Shown: positions 47,401 to 53,960, counted from the first letter of the stretch. The stretch is 64,000 nt of DNA from Paratinospora sagittata (GCA_035771175.1 CM069593.1:37694741-37758740), one strand, 5' to 3'. Program-made: numbers and translations. The notes: generated by a model from the sequence alone, not told the origin.

Positions 47401-48223
47401 TCCAAGTGAAAGTGACAAATCATGAAACCAATGGTAATTGCATACTTCCAGTGGGAGCAGATTCTCATTTCTATCAATGGCTATAACTGAAGCTCCTCGG
47501 ATGAGAGCAAGTCTTGCAGCAGCTCTTCCAGATATGCCCAGCCCAAGAACCTGCACCAATAACAGGAAACTTCAGTATGACAAATTGGGTACTCAGTTTT
47601 TTTTTTTTTTTTTTTTTTCACGGTACAGTTTCTAAAAAATTTAAAATTAAGAAGTGTTGTTCTAACTGCAACATAAATCTGATAATCATTCTCATTTTTT
47701 GTAGCTAGAAAAGCGCACATCTTCAAATTTTAACATTTTTTTCAAGTGTTAATACCTACATTGTTGTTTTACGGGTACTTGGATCGAATCAACCAACAAC
47801 CATAAGCCATGGTTAGCAACTCAACAAATTCCACTTACAGAATAAGAAATATATCTTAGCACACTTGTCGAGAAACAAAAAAAAAAAGCGAAATCATCCA
47901 AACTAAGGCCTATTTTAAGTTTTAAGATATTGGTGTTGCAATGAAACGGAATCAATTGAGACGGGTTTTTTTACTGATTTTAAGCCAATTCTTGTTTATT
48001 ACTACAGAATCGTCCATTCGACTCAACCCGCTGCACAAAATAATGAAGAATCAAGTAGGAATACGAAGGAGTAGTTAGAATTAGGAATACTCACGGCAAC
48101 AGTCTGGCCTTTAAGATCTTCTTTACAGGGACGAGTATGAAAACTCGTAGCGTTGGGGTTTGCAGAAGTAACTGAGTTTAGGGTTAGGGTATGGAATATT
48201 GACGTTATTAACGTCGAAATCAT
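14064..48223 (-). CDS. MURD: MurD-type UDP-N-acetylmuramoylalanine--D-glutamate ligase, plastid-targeted (13 exons)
   Basis: MurD joins D-glutamate to UDP-MurNAc-L-alanine using ATP, in peptidoglycan precursor synthesis; a plant copy is expected in the plastid stroma. Exons (minus strand): 48223-48095, 47550-47446, 47343-47200, 46917-46801, 33788-33678, 33430-33368, 33292-33166, 32726-32644, 32268-32052, 31141-31014, 16854-16780, 16611-16491, 14176-14064. They join to 1,533 nt, 510 residues, without internal stops. Residues 1-35 lack acidic residues and are rich in S/T/N (transit-like). Then follow GLGISG (Rossmann), TGTNGKST P-loop (151-158), EVSSYQ with E207, LTPDH with H234, ETK with K248 (position of the carbamylated Lys), HNYVN (325-329), PHR (360-362), DDSKATN (377-383) and [14 protein letters not shown] (479-492). 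Bacterial MurD is about 440 residues; the extra length is N-terminal. An in-frame TAG lies upstream of the ATG. Low doubt about identity; expression is unknown. Confidence 0.93.
14960..15277. mobile_element. Degenerate Harbinger/Tourist-like MITE
   Basis: The element has TTA on both sides (14,957-14,959 and 15,278-15,280), ends GGTTGTGTTT and AAACATGCCC, and is filled with TTTCTCGAGAAAA-like inverted phrases. It matches the intact 19,354-19,719 MITE in composition. The terminal inverted repeats are eroded. Confidence 0.45.
15331..15730 (+). repeat. Dispersed repeat copy A (intron 12)
   Basis: It aligns with 34,303-34,640 in the same orientation. Shared phrases are TGTTACC-AGACT, TATGGGTGTTG-ATG, GGATAxxAGACT-GGCTAAAA and TTGTTCATTA, followed by a T-rich stretch. 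It has no coding potential. The class is not resolved. Confidence 0.55.
16491..16611 (-). CDS. MURD: MurD exon 12
   Basis: Residues 434-473 plus one base, [18 protein letters not shown] and [12 protein letters not shown]. The donor GTTCGT is weak but is the only GT that joins to exon 13 in frame. If the intron is retained, 12 further codons follow before TAG. Confidence 0.87.
16780..16854 (-). CDS. MURD: MurD exon 11
   Basis: Twenty-five codons (409-433), [20 protein letters not shown] and CVIT, equivalent to the bacterial LARYL to YCFG segment. The donor is GTAAGTG. Confidence 0.9.
17045..19150 (-). mobile_element. LINE 3' part, split by a hAT MITE
   Basis: The minus strand gives a zf-RVT tail ([20 protein letters not shown] and WREIGREL, 17,330-17,460), the thumb region, and the RT block [19 protein letters not shown] (about 19,010-19,080). 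Upstream RT blocks of the same LINE reappear at 25,575-25,745 and again beyond 27,260, so later insertions split it. Frame breaks are frequent; the copy is dead. Confidence 0.75.
18064..18440. mobile_element. hAT-type MITE with perfect 8 bp target duplication
   Basis: Terminal inverted repeats CAGTGTTGTCAAGGCG and its complement bound a 377 bp, AT-rich element. The flanks are both ACCAAACC (18,056-18,063 and 18,441-18,448), an exact 8 bp target-site duplication. It contains a TA repeat at about 18,188-18,204 and no coding frame. It sits inside the LINE. Confidence 0.92.
19354..19719. mobile_element. Harbinger/Tourist-type MITE with TAA target duplication
   Basis: The inverted ends are GGGTGTGTTTGGT and ACCAAACACACCC, flanked on both sides by TAA (19,351-19,353 and 19,720-19,722). 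The interior is made of repeated GAGAAAATTTTCTC-like palindromes. It is 366 bp long with no coding capacity. Confidence 0.9.
20398..20661 (+). repeat. 5' LTR of the copia element (264 bp)
   Basis: It begins TGTTGAG and ends TCGACA. A TATATATGG promoter-like box lies at about 20,530. Compared with the 3' LTR it has one extra 17 bp unit (GTACAGATTTATTTCCT) and a 6 bp difference near its end; otherwise it differs at few positions, so insertion was fairly recent. Confidence 0.9.
20662..21893 (+). other. Leader region of the copia element with TCATCGTC-rich low complexity
   Basis: Where gag should be, the sequence is a mosaic of CTTCATCGTC and GCCGGAATC phrases. A roughly 20 base phrase beginning TCGGCCTTCATCGCC recurs at about 20,731, 21,329, 21,351 and 21,779. 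No zinc knuckle or gag motif can be read in any frame. The open frames here are biased by composition and are not convincing genes. Confidence 0.6.
21894..25325 (+). pseudogene. Copia pol pseudogene (protease-integrase-RT-RNase H)
   Basis: Protease: [12 protein letters not shown] at about 22,080-22,120. GAG-pre-integrase: [13 protein letters not shown] (about 22,490-22,530). Integrase: [38 protein letters not shown] and [29 protein letters not shown], then YVDDIIMTG at about 24,370-24,400. RNase [18 protein letters not shown] and [10 protein letters not shown], ending [13 protein letters not shown]. Stops interrupt the frame at 22,449 (TAA), 23,952 (TAA), about 24,030 (TAG) and 24,882 (TAA), and a frameshift lies near 25,083. 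It cannot make a full polyprotein. Confidence 0.92.
25334..25574 (+). repeat. 3' LTR of the copia element (241 bp)
   Basis: It starts TGTTGAG directly after the polypurine tract and ends TCGACA. It matches the 5' LTR apart from the two length differences noted there. Confidence 0.9.
25575..25745 (-). pseudogene. LINE RT fragment
   Basis: The minus strand reads [20 protein letters not shown] then [20 protein letters not shown] blocks that normally precede the GDPLS block now at about 19,050. It is bounded on both sides by insertions. Confidence 0.8.
25746..27259 (+). mobile_element. Solo LTR of a SIRE-like copia element (about 1.5 kb)
   Basis: It starts TGGTTGGAATTCAAT (a decayed TGTTGG) and ends AATTCATCCCCTTCTTGG ... 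CTAGGCCAACA, the closing phrase of SIRE/Maximus-type LTRs. LINE coding on the minus strand continues on both sides (to 25,745 and from 27,260), which fixes both boundaries. No clear target duplication remains. It carries a CpG-centred palindrome array and, near 26,960-27,060, repeated CCGGTTTGACCCTCACC phrases. Confidence 0.75.
26144..26366. repeat. CpG-centred palindrome array (CTAG-GCGC-CTAG type)
   Basis: About six copies of a CAGCGCGCTAG-like motif occur at 26,144, 26,165, 26,211, 26,266, 26,288 and 26,355. Central CG steps vary to CA or TG between copies. Spacing is irregular. Confidence 0.65.
27260..27600 (-). pseudogene. LINE fragment continuing across the solo LTR
   Basis: The minus strand reads [13 protein letters not shown] and [15 protein letters not shown] around 27,265-27,370, the LINE RT blocks that precede the part at 25,575-25,745. 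The upstream half is unrecognisable. Confidence 0.55.
27845..28797. mobile_element. hAT-like nonautonomous element rich in GAGGC
   Basis: The ends CAAAGTTTTAAAATCC and the complement of CATAGTTTTGAAATTCC form imperfect inverted repeats. Flanks ATAATACT and ATAATAGT are an 8 bp duplication with one mismatch. Both subterminal regions are crowded with GTGAGGCGTAAGCCTC-like motifs, as expected for transposase-binding repeats. No coding frame is present. Confidence 0.8.
29150..30737 (+). mobile_element. SIRE-like solo LTR
   Basis: The right end CCAATTCACCCCCCTCTTGG ... GGGCCAACA is the SIRE-type LTR terminus. The left boundary is not clear to me (about 29,100-29,200). It has an AGGACGCTAATG motif array at 29,532-29,807 and repeated GTTCTCACACCTGTAAGTTG phrases at 30,360-30,540. 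Confidence 0.65.
31014..31141 (-). CDS. MURD: MurD exon 10: DSKATN
   Basis: Residues 366-408. WVDDSKATN contains the Asp and Lys that contact D-glutamate and phosphate in the family; VVLLGGVAK follows. The donor is GTTTAA, a weak match, and opens the 14.2 kb intron 10. Confidence 0.92.
31379..31397 (+). repeat. Poly-C tract of 19
   Basis: An unbroken C run preceded by CCCCTC and followed by ACAAG. It lies in MurD intron 10, just downstream in transcript terms... of exon 9 and before exon 10 (intron 9, 31,142-32,051), so the transcript would carry poly-G. Confidence 0.9.
32052..32268 (-). CDS. MURD: MurD exon 9: HNYVN and PHR
   Basis: The largest exon, residues 294-365 plus one base. [14 protein letters not shown] matches the HNYTNALAA block at the ATP site, and TPPHRMQ carries the conserved arginine at the start of the C domain. 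The donor is GTAAGTTG. Confidence 0.93.
32489..32520 (+). repeat. AAAT microsatellite
   Basis: An A run followed by repeated AAAT units in MurD intron 8. Confidence 0.85.
32644..32726 (-). CDS. MURD: MurD exon 8
   Basis: Residues 266-293, [14 protein letters not shown] to WVGALPGVK. This is the least conserved part of the central domain. Acceptor ACAG, donor GTAAAA. Confidence 0.85.
33166..33292 (-). CDS. MURD: MurD exon 7: DH and carbamyl-lysine segment
   Basis: Residues 224-265 plus one base: [11 protein letters not shown] and [12 protein letters not shown] placed the donor at GTATTG because it gives phase 1 and joins to exon 8 as LPVGNQYL. Reading on to the next GT (about 33,110) would break the frame. 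Confidence 0.88.
33368..33430 (-). CDS. MURD: MurD exon 6: catalytic glutamate segment
   Basis: Twenty-one codons (203-223), [18 protein letters not shown]. The E in EVSSYQ matches the metal-binding glutamate of bacterial LELSSFQ. The donor is GTGAGT; the next intron is just 75 nt. Confidence 0.92.
33678..33788 (-). CDS. MURD: MurD exon 5
   Basis: Residues 166-202, [20 protein letters not shown] and onward. The GGNIG motif is the conserved glycine-rich turn after the P-loop in the central domain. It follows exon 4 without a gap relative to the family, so no exon is missing from intron 4. Confidence 0.92.
34303..34640 (+). repeat. Dispersed repeat copy B (intron 4)
   Basis: Homologous to 15,331-15,730. 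This copy is preceded by a GT microsatellite at about 34,254-34,271. Its right side has CACACTCGTGTCGGTATC. Confidence 0.55.
35105..35640. mobile_element. Unclassified AT-rich insertion in the LINE endonuclease
   Basis: It separates the endonuclease N-terminal part from its continuation. Both sides contain CCCAAACC / GGGTCCA phrases similar to those inside hAT-like elements of this window. Inverted ends are not convincing. Confidence 0.4.
36209..36741. mobile_element. hAT-type nonautonomous element
   Basis: The ends TAGGGGTGGCAAA and TTTGCCACCCCTA are perfect inverted repeats. Flanks GGTGGAGA and AGTGGAAA agree at 6 of 8 bases, an eroded 8 bp duplication. The subterminal regions repeat CGGGTACGAAC and GGCCCG motifs. 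It interrupts the LINE. Confidence 0.85.
37757..38204. mobile_element. AT-rich insertion inside the LINE RT
   Basis: LINE coding stops at about 37,756 and resumes at about 38,205. The 450 bp between are A-rich with TTTAGAAACTTCCT-like phrases and no coding. The class is unknown. Confidence 0.4.
38946..39170. mobile_element. Left end of a hAT-like element, truncated
   Basis: It begins AGAGGTGTAAATGGGTCGGG and repeats GGGTCGG, ACCTGACC and CCCGAACC, typical of the subterminal region of the 36,209 element type. It ends at an AAAT repeat (39,150-39,166). No right terminus is seen. Confidence 0.5.
39200..41140 (-). mobile_element. LTR-like block, minus orientation
   Basis: It aligns phrase by phrase with 58,440-59,000 (CACCTCCTGAGTAAG, CCTCTGCAAGGTC, GCTCAAATCCATTTCAT, AAAGAAACACTCACA), so it belongs to the same LTR family as the 2,372 and 58.2-60.3 kb blocks. 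Part of it (40,194-40,680) is also present inverted at 41,575-42,061. Confidence 0.6.
40194..42061. repeat. Long inverted repeat, two 487 bp arms with a second inner pair
   Basis: Arm 40,194-40,680 is matched by the complement of 41,575-42,061, equal in length and about 95% identical by eye. An inner pair of roughly 170-190 bp (41,143-41,310 and 41,380-41,570) continues the symmetry around a TA microsatellite (41,326-41,359) and an ATT microsatellite (41,380-41,412). About 460 bp of the left side (40,681-41,142) has no partner. It lies in MurD intron 4. Confidence 0.93.
42062..43050. other. Intron DNA without recognisable elements
   Basis: Part of MurD intron 4. I see short repeats of GGCCACACACGATCATAGAAATGG in two places (42,061 and 42,149) but no coding domain or terminal structure. 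Confidence 0.45.
43059..44315. repeat. TTGAC/GTCAA-rich stretch
   Basis: I count about 29 occurrences of TTGAC or GTCAA in 1.26 kb, around ten times random expectation, mostly followed by C or T. They are irregularly spaced within AAATTGACTTAACC-like phrases. It resembles a degenerate expansion of the AAGTCAATTGATCAATTTGAC phrases in the LTR-like block at about 3,540. Confidence 0.75.
44316..46800. other. Intron DNA, AT-rich, nothing recognised
   Basis: The remainder of MurD intron 4 toward exon 4. There are no open frames of interest, no terminal repeats and no LTR phrases that I could identify. Confidence 0.5.
46801..46917 (-). CDS. MURD: MurD exon 4: P-loop
   Basis: Residues 127-165, ending in [19 protein letters not shown], the ATP-binding signature of all Mur ligases. 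The donor is GTTTCA (weak), phase 0. The following intron is 13.0 kb. Confidence 0.93.
47200..47343 (-). CDS. MURD: MurD exon 3: end of N domain
   Basis: Residues 79-126, including [21 protein letters not shown] is the conserved segment before the linker to the ATPase domain. The acceptor is CGTAG, the donor GTAAGTG. Intron 2 is only 102 nt. Confidence 0.92.
47446..47550 (-). CDS. MURD: MurD exon 2: nucleotide-binding loop of N domain
   Basis: Residues 44-78, starting [14 protein letters not shown]. The GLGxSG loop binds the UDP part of the substrate in MurD. The acceptor is TGCAG, the donor GTATGC, phase 0. Intron 1 (544 nt) holds a pure T tract of about 20 at 47,598-47,619. Confidence 0.92.
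48095..48223 (-). CDS. MURD: MurD exon 1: transit-like leader
   Basis: It encodes residues 1-43, from [10 protein letters not shown] to [10 protein letters not shown]. The start is the first ATG after an in-frame TAG at about 48,270. The donor is GTGAGT and the phase is 0. The KGQTVA stretch begins the mature Rossmann domain. Confidence 0.9.
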
Positions 48224-48600
48224 CGCCTCACAAGACAAGTGGGTCGGCAACTCTGGGGAGACGAAGCGAGACTAGCAGGGCTGATTTATTTTTATGAAAT
48301 TAAATTAGATTGAAGAGGATCTTAATACAATTAAAAATAAAGTAATATTATATTTAGTGATATATTTAAAATTAAAATAAAAAAATAATTAAAAATTTTA
48401 ATTAGTTAAAATTACATAAAAAGAATTTTAAAAATTAATTTGCAAAATCAAAAACAATAAGAAGCTGAAGTTGTACAAGGGATAAAACTATCTGAATACA
48501 ATGGCGGGATTGTTTTATCTTACTATAATGAGATAAAATTGTGAGGTGGAATAAAAATAATTTTATCTTATCTTAACTTTAAACATAGGATTAGAATTAA
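48224..48600 (-). promoter_or_regulatory. MurD 5' flank, candidate promoter
   Basis: The 70 bases before the ATG are balanced in composition and probably 5' UTR. Further upstream (48,290-48,610) the sequence is more than 75% A+T by eye, with several TTTATTTT and TATATTTA runs, but no single TATA box stands out. Confidence 0.3.
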
Positions 48601-48630
48601 AAATAGTTTAATTTCATACACCAAACAGCC

Positions 48631-48885
48631 TCATGGTGTGTTGATAGAAGGAGAAAACAAGGTAAAGCACCGGAAAATGGTCTCAGCAACGTCGCGTACT
48701 AGCTTTAGCTTTGTATCCATCCTTCTGATCAAATTCCAAACGAGATAAATTCTTGGACCAAAATCTCCACTATGTTCAAAGAATTTACAGATATAGTTTT
48801 TTAAAGCTATTTTAAAAATGAAGGTAACAAGCTTACGGGTGTTCACCGATAGGGATGCTTTGGCCAAAATACTAAACCAATTCAA
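48631..48885 (-). other. Orphan 84-codon open frame upstream of MurD
   Basis: The minus frame from MNWFSILAKASLSVN to TLFSPSINTP is open and has more varied composition than its surroundings. I recognise no family. It could be a captured gene fragment or a non-coding transposon interior. Confidence 0.2.
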
Positions 48886-48925
48886 TTAACTCAGGTTGAA
48901 AAAATAAAAAATAAAAAATTGTAGC

Positions 48926-50488
48926 ATTGGTTTGATGACCCCCACCTTTTATATTTTGATGATTACAAATAATATTTCAAGTTATTTAATAAACTTTATT
49001 GAGCATATCAATTTAAATATTTAAGATCAAATTAAAGTCAAAGTCAAAAGCCACAATAGTCAATTGATGACCAACGTAATCAAGTTTCATGATCATAGTC
49101 TTTTTCAATATATTTCCATAGATAATTTTGGGGTTGTAGAGTCCTTTTTAAATCACTTAGCCACTCCATGCATGCATTCATATTCTTCTACCTCAAAAAG
49201 TTTTTCAAAAGTCAAAGTTGATTAAATTGTTTTGAAATGTTTTTCAAACTTCAACTATTTATATCATACTTCATTTCAAGTGTATTTAAGCCAAAATGTT
49301 TGAGAAAAATAGTTTTGAACTCGAAATTTCAAAGAAAATCAATTTCGAAAGTTTCTTAGTGTCAAAAACGTGTTTCACCCTTAAGAAACATGTTTCAAAC
49401 GGTCCAAGTCACAAATCTAACAAAAAAGAAAAAGCGTACTTCTATTGAAAGAAACATGTTTTTGCTTTCTACGGTAGAATGAACATTATTCTTAATTTCT
49501 GCTAGAAATGTGTTTCTACCTTAAGAAACACACTTTTATGTTTTGTGGCAGAGTGCACGGTTTCTGGGATTTCTTACATGAAACGCGCTCTTTGTTCACC
49601 GAAACATGTTTCTGTTCACACAAATGCGTTTTTGTGATTTTTGGCAGAACAATTGTTTCAAAGCTCTTGAATGTCAAACGCTTTTTTGTTTCCAGATACG
49701 TGTTTCTCTGTTTTGCTATTAGCAAGACTATTTTGAGTTTTTCAAAATTAATTTATTGGAATCATTGGCACAAGTCCCTAAGTACATTAAACCTAGACTA
49801 AATGTTGGAAACTGTAGTTTTCAAACCCTAACACTATATAAACCTAAGTTAGAGCATTCCAACACATCTTTTTGAATCATTATCTGGTTTTGAACTTAAA
49901 CTTCGCCTTGTTTTTGTGATTTCAAGCTTGAGAGAGTTCTTTCAATTACTGGTTTTCAATCTAAAGAATTCTTCTAAGTTTTTAAGAGTATGAATCTTTG
50001 ATTTAAGCTTTAACCTTCATTCATTTCATCAAATATCAAAAAGTGGCCTTCCATCCATCTATTGTGTTTTCGTCTTCACTCAGTTTGGTTGATTAATCTA
50101 GGAAGATATTCACATTACTTTATAAGTATTATTTGAATATTGTTGGTAAGAACATTCTCATTTCCATTTCAATTTGAATTTGTATTTCAATTGTCTTTTT
50201 AAATTCGGAGAAGTTCTTCTAATTGAAGAACAACACTGTTTGTAATCGGTTTCAATCCTCACCCGTAAGTAGGATCAGTGGTGGTGCATTTTGAGAATTT
50301 TTGACCGGAGAGATCAAATAGTGGATGTAGGCTTTGGAAGCCAAACCATGCTAAAGTATTTGTATTCAAACTTCTTTATTTCCTACACTTCAACTTGATT
50401 GTTTAATTTTTTTAATTTACTTAAAGCAATTATTTAAAAACTTGGTAGTCCAATTCACCCCCCTATTAGACTTGAATCTAGGCCAACA
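48926..50488 (+). mobile_element. SIRE-like solo LTR upstream of MurD
   Basis: The left part has GATGATTACAAATAATATTT, matching the starts of the 25,746 LTR. The right end reads CCAATTCACCCCCCTATTAG ... CTAGGCCAACA. An ACTATATAAACC promoter box lies at about 49,832. It carries a GAAACGCGTTTC-type palindrome array. It starts about 700 bp upstream of the MurD start and points away from it. Confidence 0.75.
49366..49708. repeat. CpG-centred palindrome array (GAAACGCGTTTC type)
   Basis: About ten copies of GAAACRYGTTTC occur at 49,366, 49,385, 49,451, 49,505, 49,525, 49,580, 49,601, 49,622, 49,672 and 49,695. Most differ only in the centre: CGCG, CATG, TGTG, CACA or CGTG. Confidence 0.8.
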
Positions 50489-50599
50489 AATATACTAATA
50501 TAGATTATAAAATTGCATAATTTGCTTAATATGTCTTTGGATTCTAAATAGTATTTTATAAAATTATTTCTATGTTAAATGTGAATATCATAATAGTTA

Positions 50600-52127
50600 T
50601 TATGATATTCACAACAACGAACCAGAATGTGAAACTACTCCCTCTAGATTTCACGAAAGACGGTACTCGTCGTACCCAACAACAAACCAGAATGTGACTC
50701 CAAACTACTTAGTATTTAGGAAGGGCATCAGGTCAGCTAAGATGACTTAGTGCAACCCAAACTAATGAGACAACCCTAAGGTAGAGTTCCACATTAAGGA
50801 AAACGCCCAAAAGGGAGGAGCTCAATCAGCCGAGTTGACCTCTTGATATTTCAAGAATAAATAGATTTGACCGGTATGGGCCTCACCTTGTGGGTCCCAC
50901 CCTCATGTATAGGAAGCTGCCATGTGGCACTATCAGCTTAGTTACAGATGTCACAACCAACCTGGCCATATGACCCTCACCTATAAATACCCCATTAATC
51001 CCCTACTACCCGAGTAAGTAAGTAAGTAATAACTAAAGTTAATGCAAGTTAATTTTGAGACAACTCAACTCTAACTTAGGCATTTGAGGGTTTTTGGTCG
51101 GCACCATACCAATAATCCTAACAATAGCCTATTTTCCTTTCTTCTCTTACAAGTCTGAGGTGCCTAGCTCGTGTTGAAGTTGTTAAGATCATGGTTTTAG
51201 CTCAGCTCATTCTATCCTAGTAATCACAATTTGGTGTTGATCAAATTTTGCACCAAAATTTGGTATTGTCTGGAGGGAAGAAACGATAAGACAAACTCGG
51301 CTCATTCGATATGAGCCAATAGGTAGATCCCCATATCGATATGGAACCACCAACTTCACTTGTCATGCCTCGAGCTAGGCCAAGATGACCATCCCAAAAC
51401 CCAAAACAAAGTTTTGCTTAGAAGCAAAGAACTCAATTAAGTAACAAGAAAAGATTTCCCAACTCACGTTTCAGCAACATCAAGCACAAAGGGCCCTAGC
51501 TCTAGTCCAAGGCAACTTATCTCAGAAGAATGAGATGAGTGGGTGCTAGAGTATTTGCTTGAAACCAAGGTCAGGTTTGCACTAAGGTGAGTAGCAAACT
51601 AAATCTCACCACAAATCCCTACCAATAGGAGATCTCCGCCACTCGTTGGATCTCAAAAGGAAAGGTTAGACCATAGGAAGTTTCCACCTCAGGTCGGAAC
51701 TCAAAAAGTGGAGCCTGACCTCAAGGAAATCACACCTCTGATAAAAAACCCAAAAGTCATCCAAGACCGAGAGGGTTATGTCAACGTAATCTAACAACAC
51801 AAAACACAACTCAACTTGACACTATCGCGAGTATAAGGAATGTCCCTCCCTATTTGTTAAGGAAATTCTTCAAGCCCCCTACCTGATGGCGTCAAAATAG
51901 CTCAGGTAGGAAAATACAATGGAAAAGGTGACTCGAGAGATTGCGTGGAAAATTACAATTCTTGATGGAGTTTGAAGGCTATGAAGGCCTAACCATGTGC
52001 AAGGGCTTTAAAATCGCCTTAATTAGCCAACTAGGAAGTAGTATCACAAATTTTGACCGAGCATAATTTGCTCTTTCGACCATCTATGCCACAAGTTTGT
52101 CAACCACTTCATAAGACAAAAGGTAGC
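50600..52127 (+). pseudogene. Gypsy-type 5' LTR and gag remnant
   Basis: An LTR-like stretch has a CCTATAAATACCCC promoter box at about 50,969. After it comes TTTGGTATTGTCTGGAGGGA (about 51,259), a decayed form of the TTGGCGCCGTCTGTGGGAA junction of gypsy elements. The gag part at about 51,900-52,110 reads YNGKGDSRDCVENY and FALSTIYATSLSTT in shifting frames. It is broken and 3' truncated. Confidence 0.65.
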
Positions 52128-52320
52128 GGTGACAACATAGGCCTAGACTCGTTTGTCCGCTTTCGTCCGGCCCACTTCAAAACAGGTATGAACATAAACT
52201 TTTATAAACCTGACTGGGTACAAACATAAATTTTTGTTCGTTTTAAAAATCGGGCTGGGTTCGGACAGGAGCTTAAAAAACTGGGTACTCGATTTCTACT
52301 TAATACAATTATATAAGGGG
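52128..52320. mobile_element. Left half of a hAT-like element related to 36,209
   Basis: It starts GTAGCGGTGACAACATAGGCC and shares GTCCGGCCCACTT, ACAGGTATGAAC and GGGTACTCGATTTCTACTTAATACAAT with the 36,209 element. It has no right end. Confidence 0.55.
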
Positions 52321-53960
52321 TAATAAATAAATAATTTAATTTTGGGATGCTCATATGATAAGTAGAATTTTAGGTACCTTTTATGCTAAAGTGTAGGTAT
52401 ATTTTATGTCATAGTTTTTGTATGTTTTATTTCGGTTTTGCATTTTTATATGTTACTTTAGGTGAATTATTTGATGAGTTTAACACTTAGTTTATGACTG
52501 ATTTTGTAGGTGAATTGTTTGATGAGTTTAACACTTAGTATATGATTGATTTTGTAGGCTTTGAAATGGTTTTGAAGTGTTATTAAAATGATAAACAAAT
52601 GGCCAAGCAATCTAGAGAAGAAACAATGCGAAGAAATGCGAGAAAAATGAGAAAAAGGAGAAAAAGAGAAGGAAAAAAATGAAAAACTAGCAAGTCAGGC
52701 GCTCCAACGCCCTTAACACTGGAAAAAGGCACCAAAAACAGCAGCTTTGGCACTGCAGCTGTCACACCCTGGGTTGCACAGCGTGCCCCCTACCCAGGTG
52801 TGGGTGCACCCCCTCGGGGCGAACGCCAGCCATTATGGATCCATAATATTGTCCCATCCTGGTACAGCCATCGCCACACAAGGACGTCTCTTGTACAGGG
52901 GATCATTTGTCCCCACTATTCATGGTGAATAGTGTCGGACAAATGACATAAGGCCTTTTTGTCACACCCTGGGTTGCACAGCGTGCCCCCTACCCAAGTG
53001 TGGGTGCACCCCCTCGGGGCGAACGTCAGCCATTATGGATCCATAATATTGTCTCATCCCGGTACAGCCACCGCCACACAAGGACGTCTCTTGTACACGG
53101 GATCATTTGTCTCCACTATTCACTGATGAATAGTGTAGGGCCTCCCTAGGAATCAAACTCGAGACCTCCCTTAAGGAGTTTGATTTCGCATTCCTAGTAG
53201 CCACTGAACGTTCGACCCGAGGGAGTGCGCCCACACCTGGGTAGGGGGCACGCTGTGCAACCCAGGGTGTGACAGCAGCGCCCAAGGCACCAATACAGTT
53301 TGAAATCCTACATTGTTTAGGATTTTCGCACGACCCTTTGTCCAATCAACTCTGATTTATATGAGATTTTTTTCTACCTTCTCCCACTTATAAATACATC
53401 ATTAAGAGAAGTTTTTTAAGCATAATAGAGAGAATAACAAGTTGAAGAAAATAGAACGAATGATACAAAGATTGCGAAGTTGGAGATAAGGGAGCAAATC
53501 TACGCATCTAGAAATTGATTTTTTAGTTTCTTCTTGTTTAAATTTATAATGTTCATCAATACTTTTGTGTTTTCTTTTATTGCAATGATGAAATAAGTTA
53601 TTTATCTAGAGGATGGATGGATCATAAACTTTGATATTATATCTTAGATTTATTTTTTATTATTATTAATAGATTTTCCTTAGTTTATTTATATTTTCTA
53701 GTTCTTAATGTTTTTGATCTACCGACCATAAATTGAATGTTTTTAGGTCTTGGGTTCGACACTCGAGAAAAAGAACTTGGATTGGATTGAAAAAAATATA
53801 ACCTAGAAATATTATAAAAGCAAGAGATTTATAATATTCTTTGAAGTTGTGGAAAAAATTCACAAAGCATAAGGAATTTACATAATTTTGGTTTTAATAA
53901 TATGTTCTAACTTGGCACTCAAGAGAGGAAGTCAGAGATATGAGGATTTTTGACTTATAA
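52320..53960 (+). mobile_element. LTR-like block with GGCGC motifs, host of a nested insertion
   Basis: It contains a 60 bp tandem pair (GATGAGTTTAACACTTAGT at about 52,472 and 52,520), CAGGCGCTCCAACGCC (about 52,697), then after the nested element CAGCGCCCAAGGCACC (53,274-53,290), and CTTATAAATACATC (about 53,389). The order resembles the other LTRs: T-rich start, CG motif zone, promoter box. Confidence 0.5.
52760..53274. mobile_element. Fold-back element TGTCACACCC...GGGTGTGACA with 5 bp target duplication
   Basis: The ends are inverted repeats of about 45 bp, beginning TGTCACACCCTGGGTTGCAC. Flanks GCAGC (52,755-52,759) and GCAGC (53,275-53,279) are a perfect 5 bp duplication. The left 190 bp is tandemly duplicated (second copy starts 52,960). 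There is no coding frame. TG/CA ends and a 5 bp duplication suit a small LTR or similar nonautonomous element. Confidence 0.85.

Noticed and set aside
14064..48223. Bacterial contamination or recent transfer as the source of MurD
   Set aside because: Twelve spliceosomal introns, a transit-like leader and surrounding plant transposons show a nuclear plant gene; the ancient endosymbiont origin is a separate matter.
48224..48250. Upstream TTG at 48,250 as the MurD start
   Set aside because: It would add nine residues through a non-ATG start. A good ATG at 48,223 follows an in-frame TAG, and plant nuclear genes rarely start at TTG.
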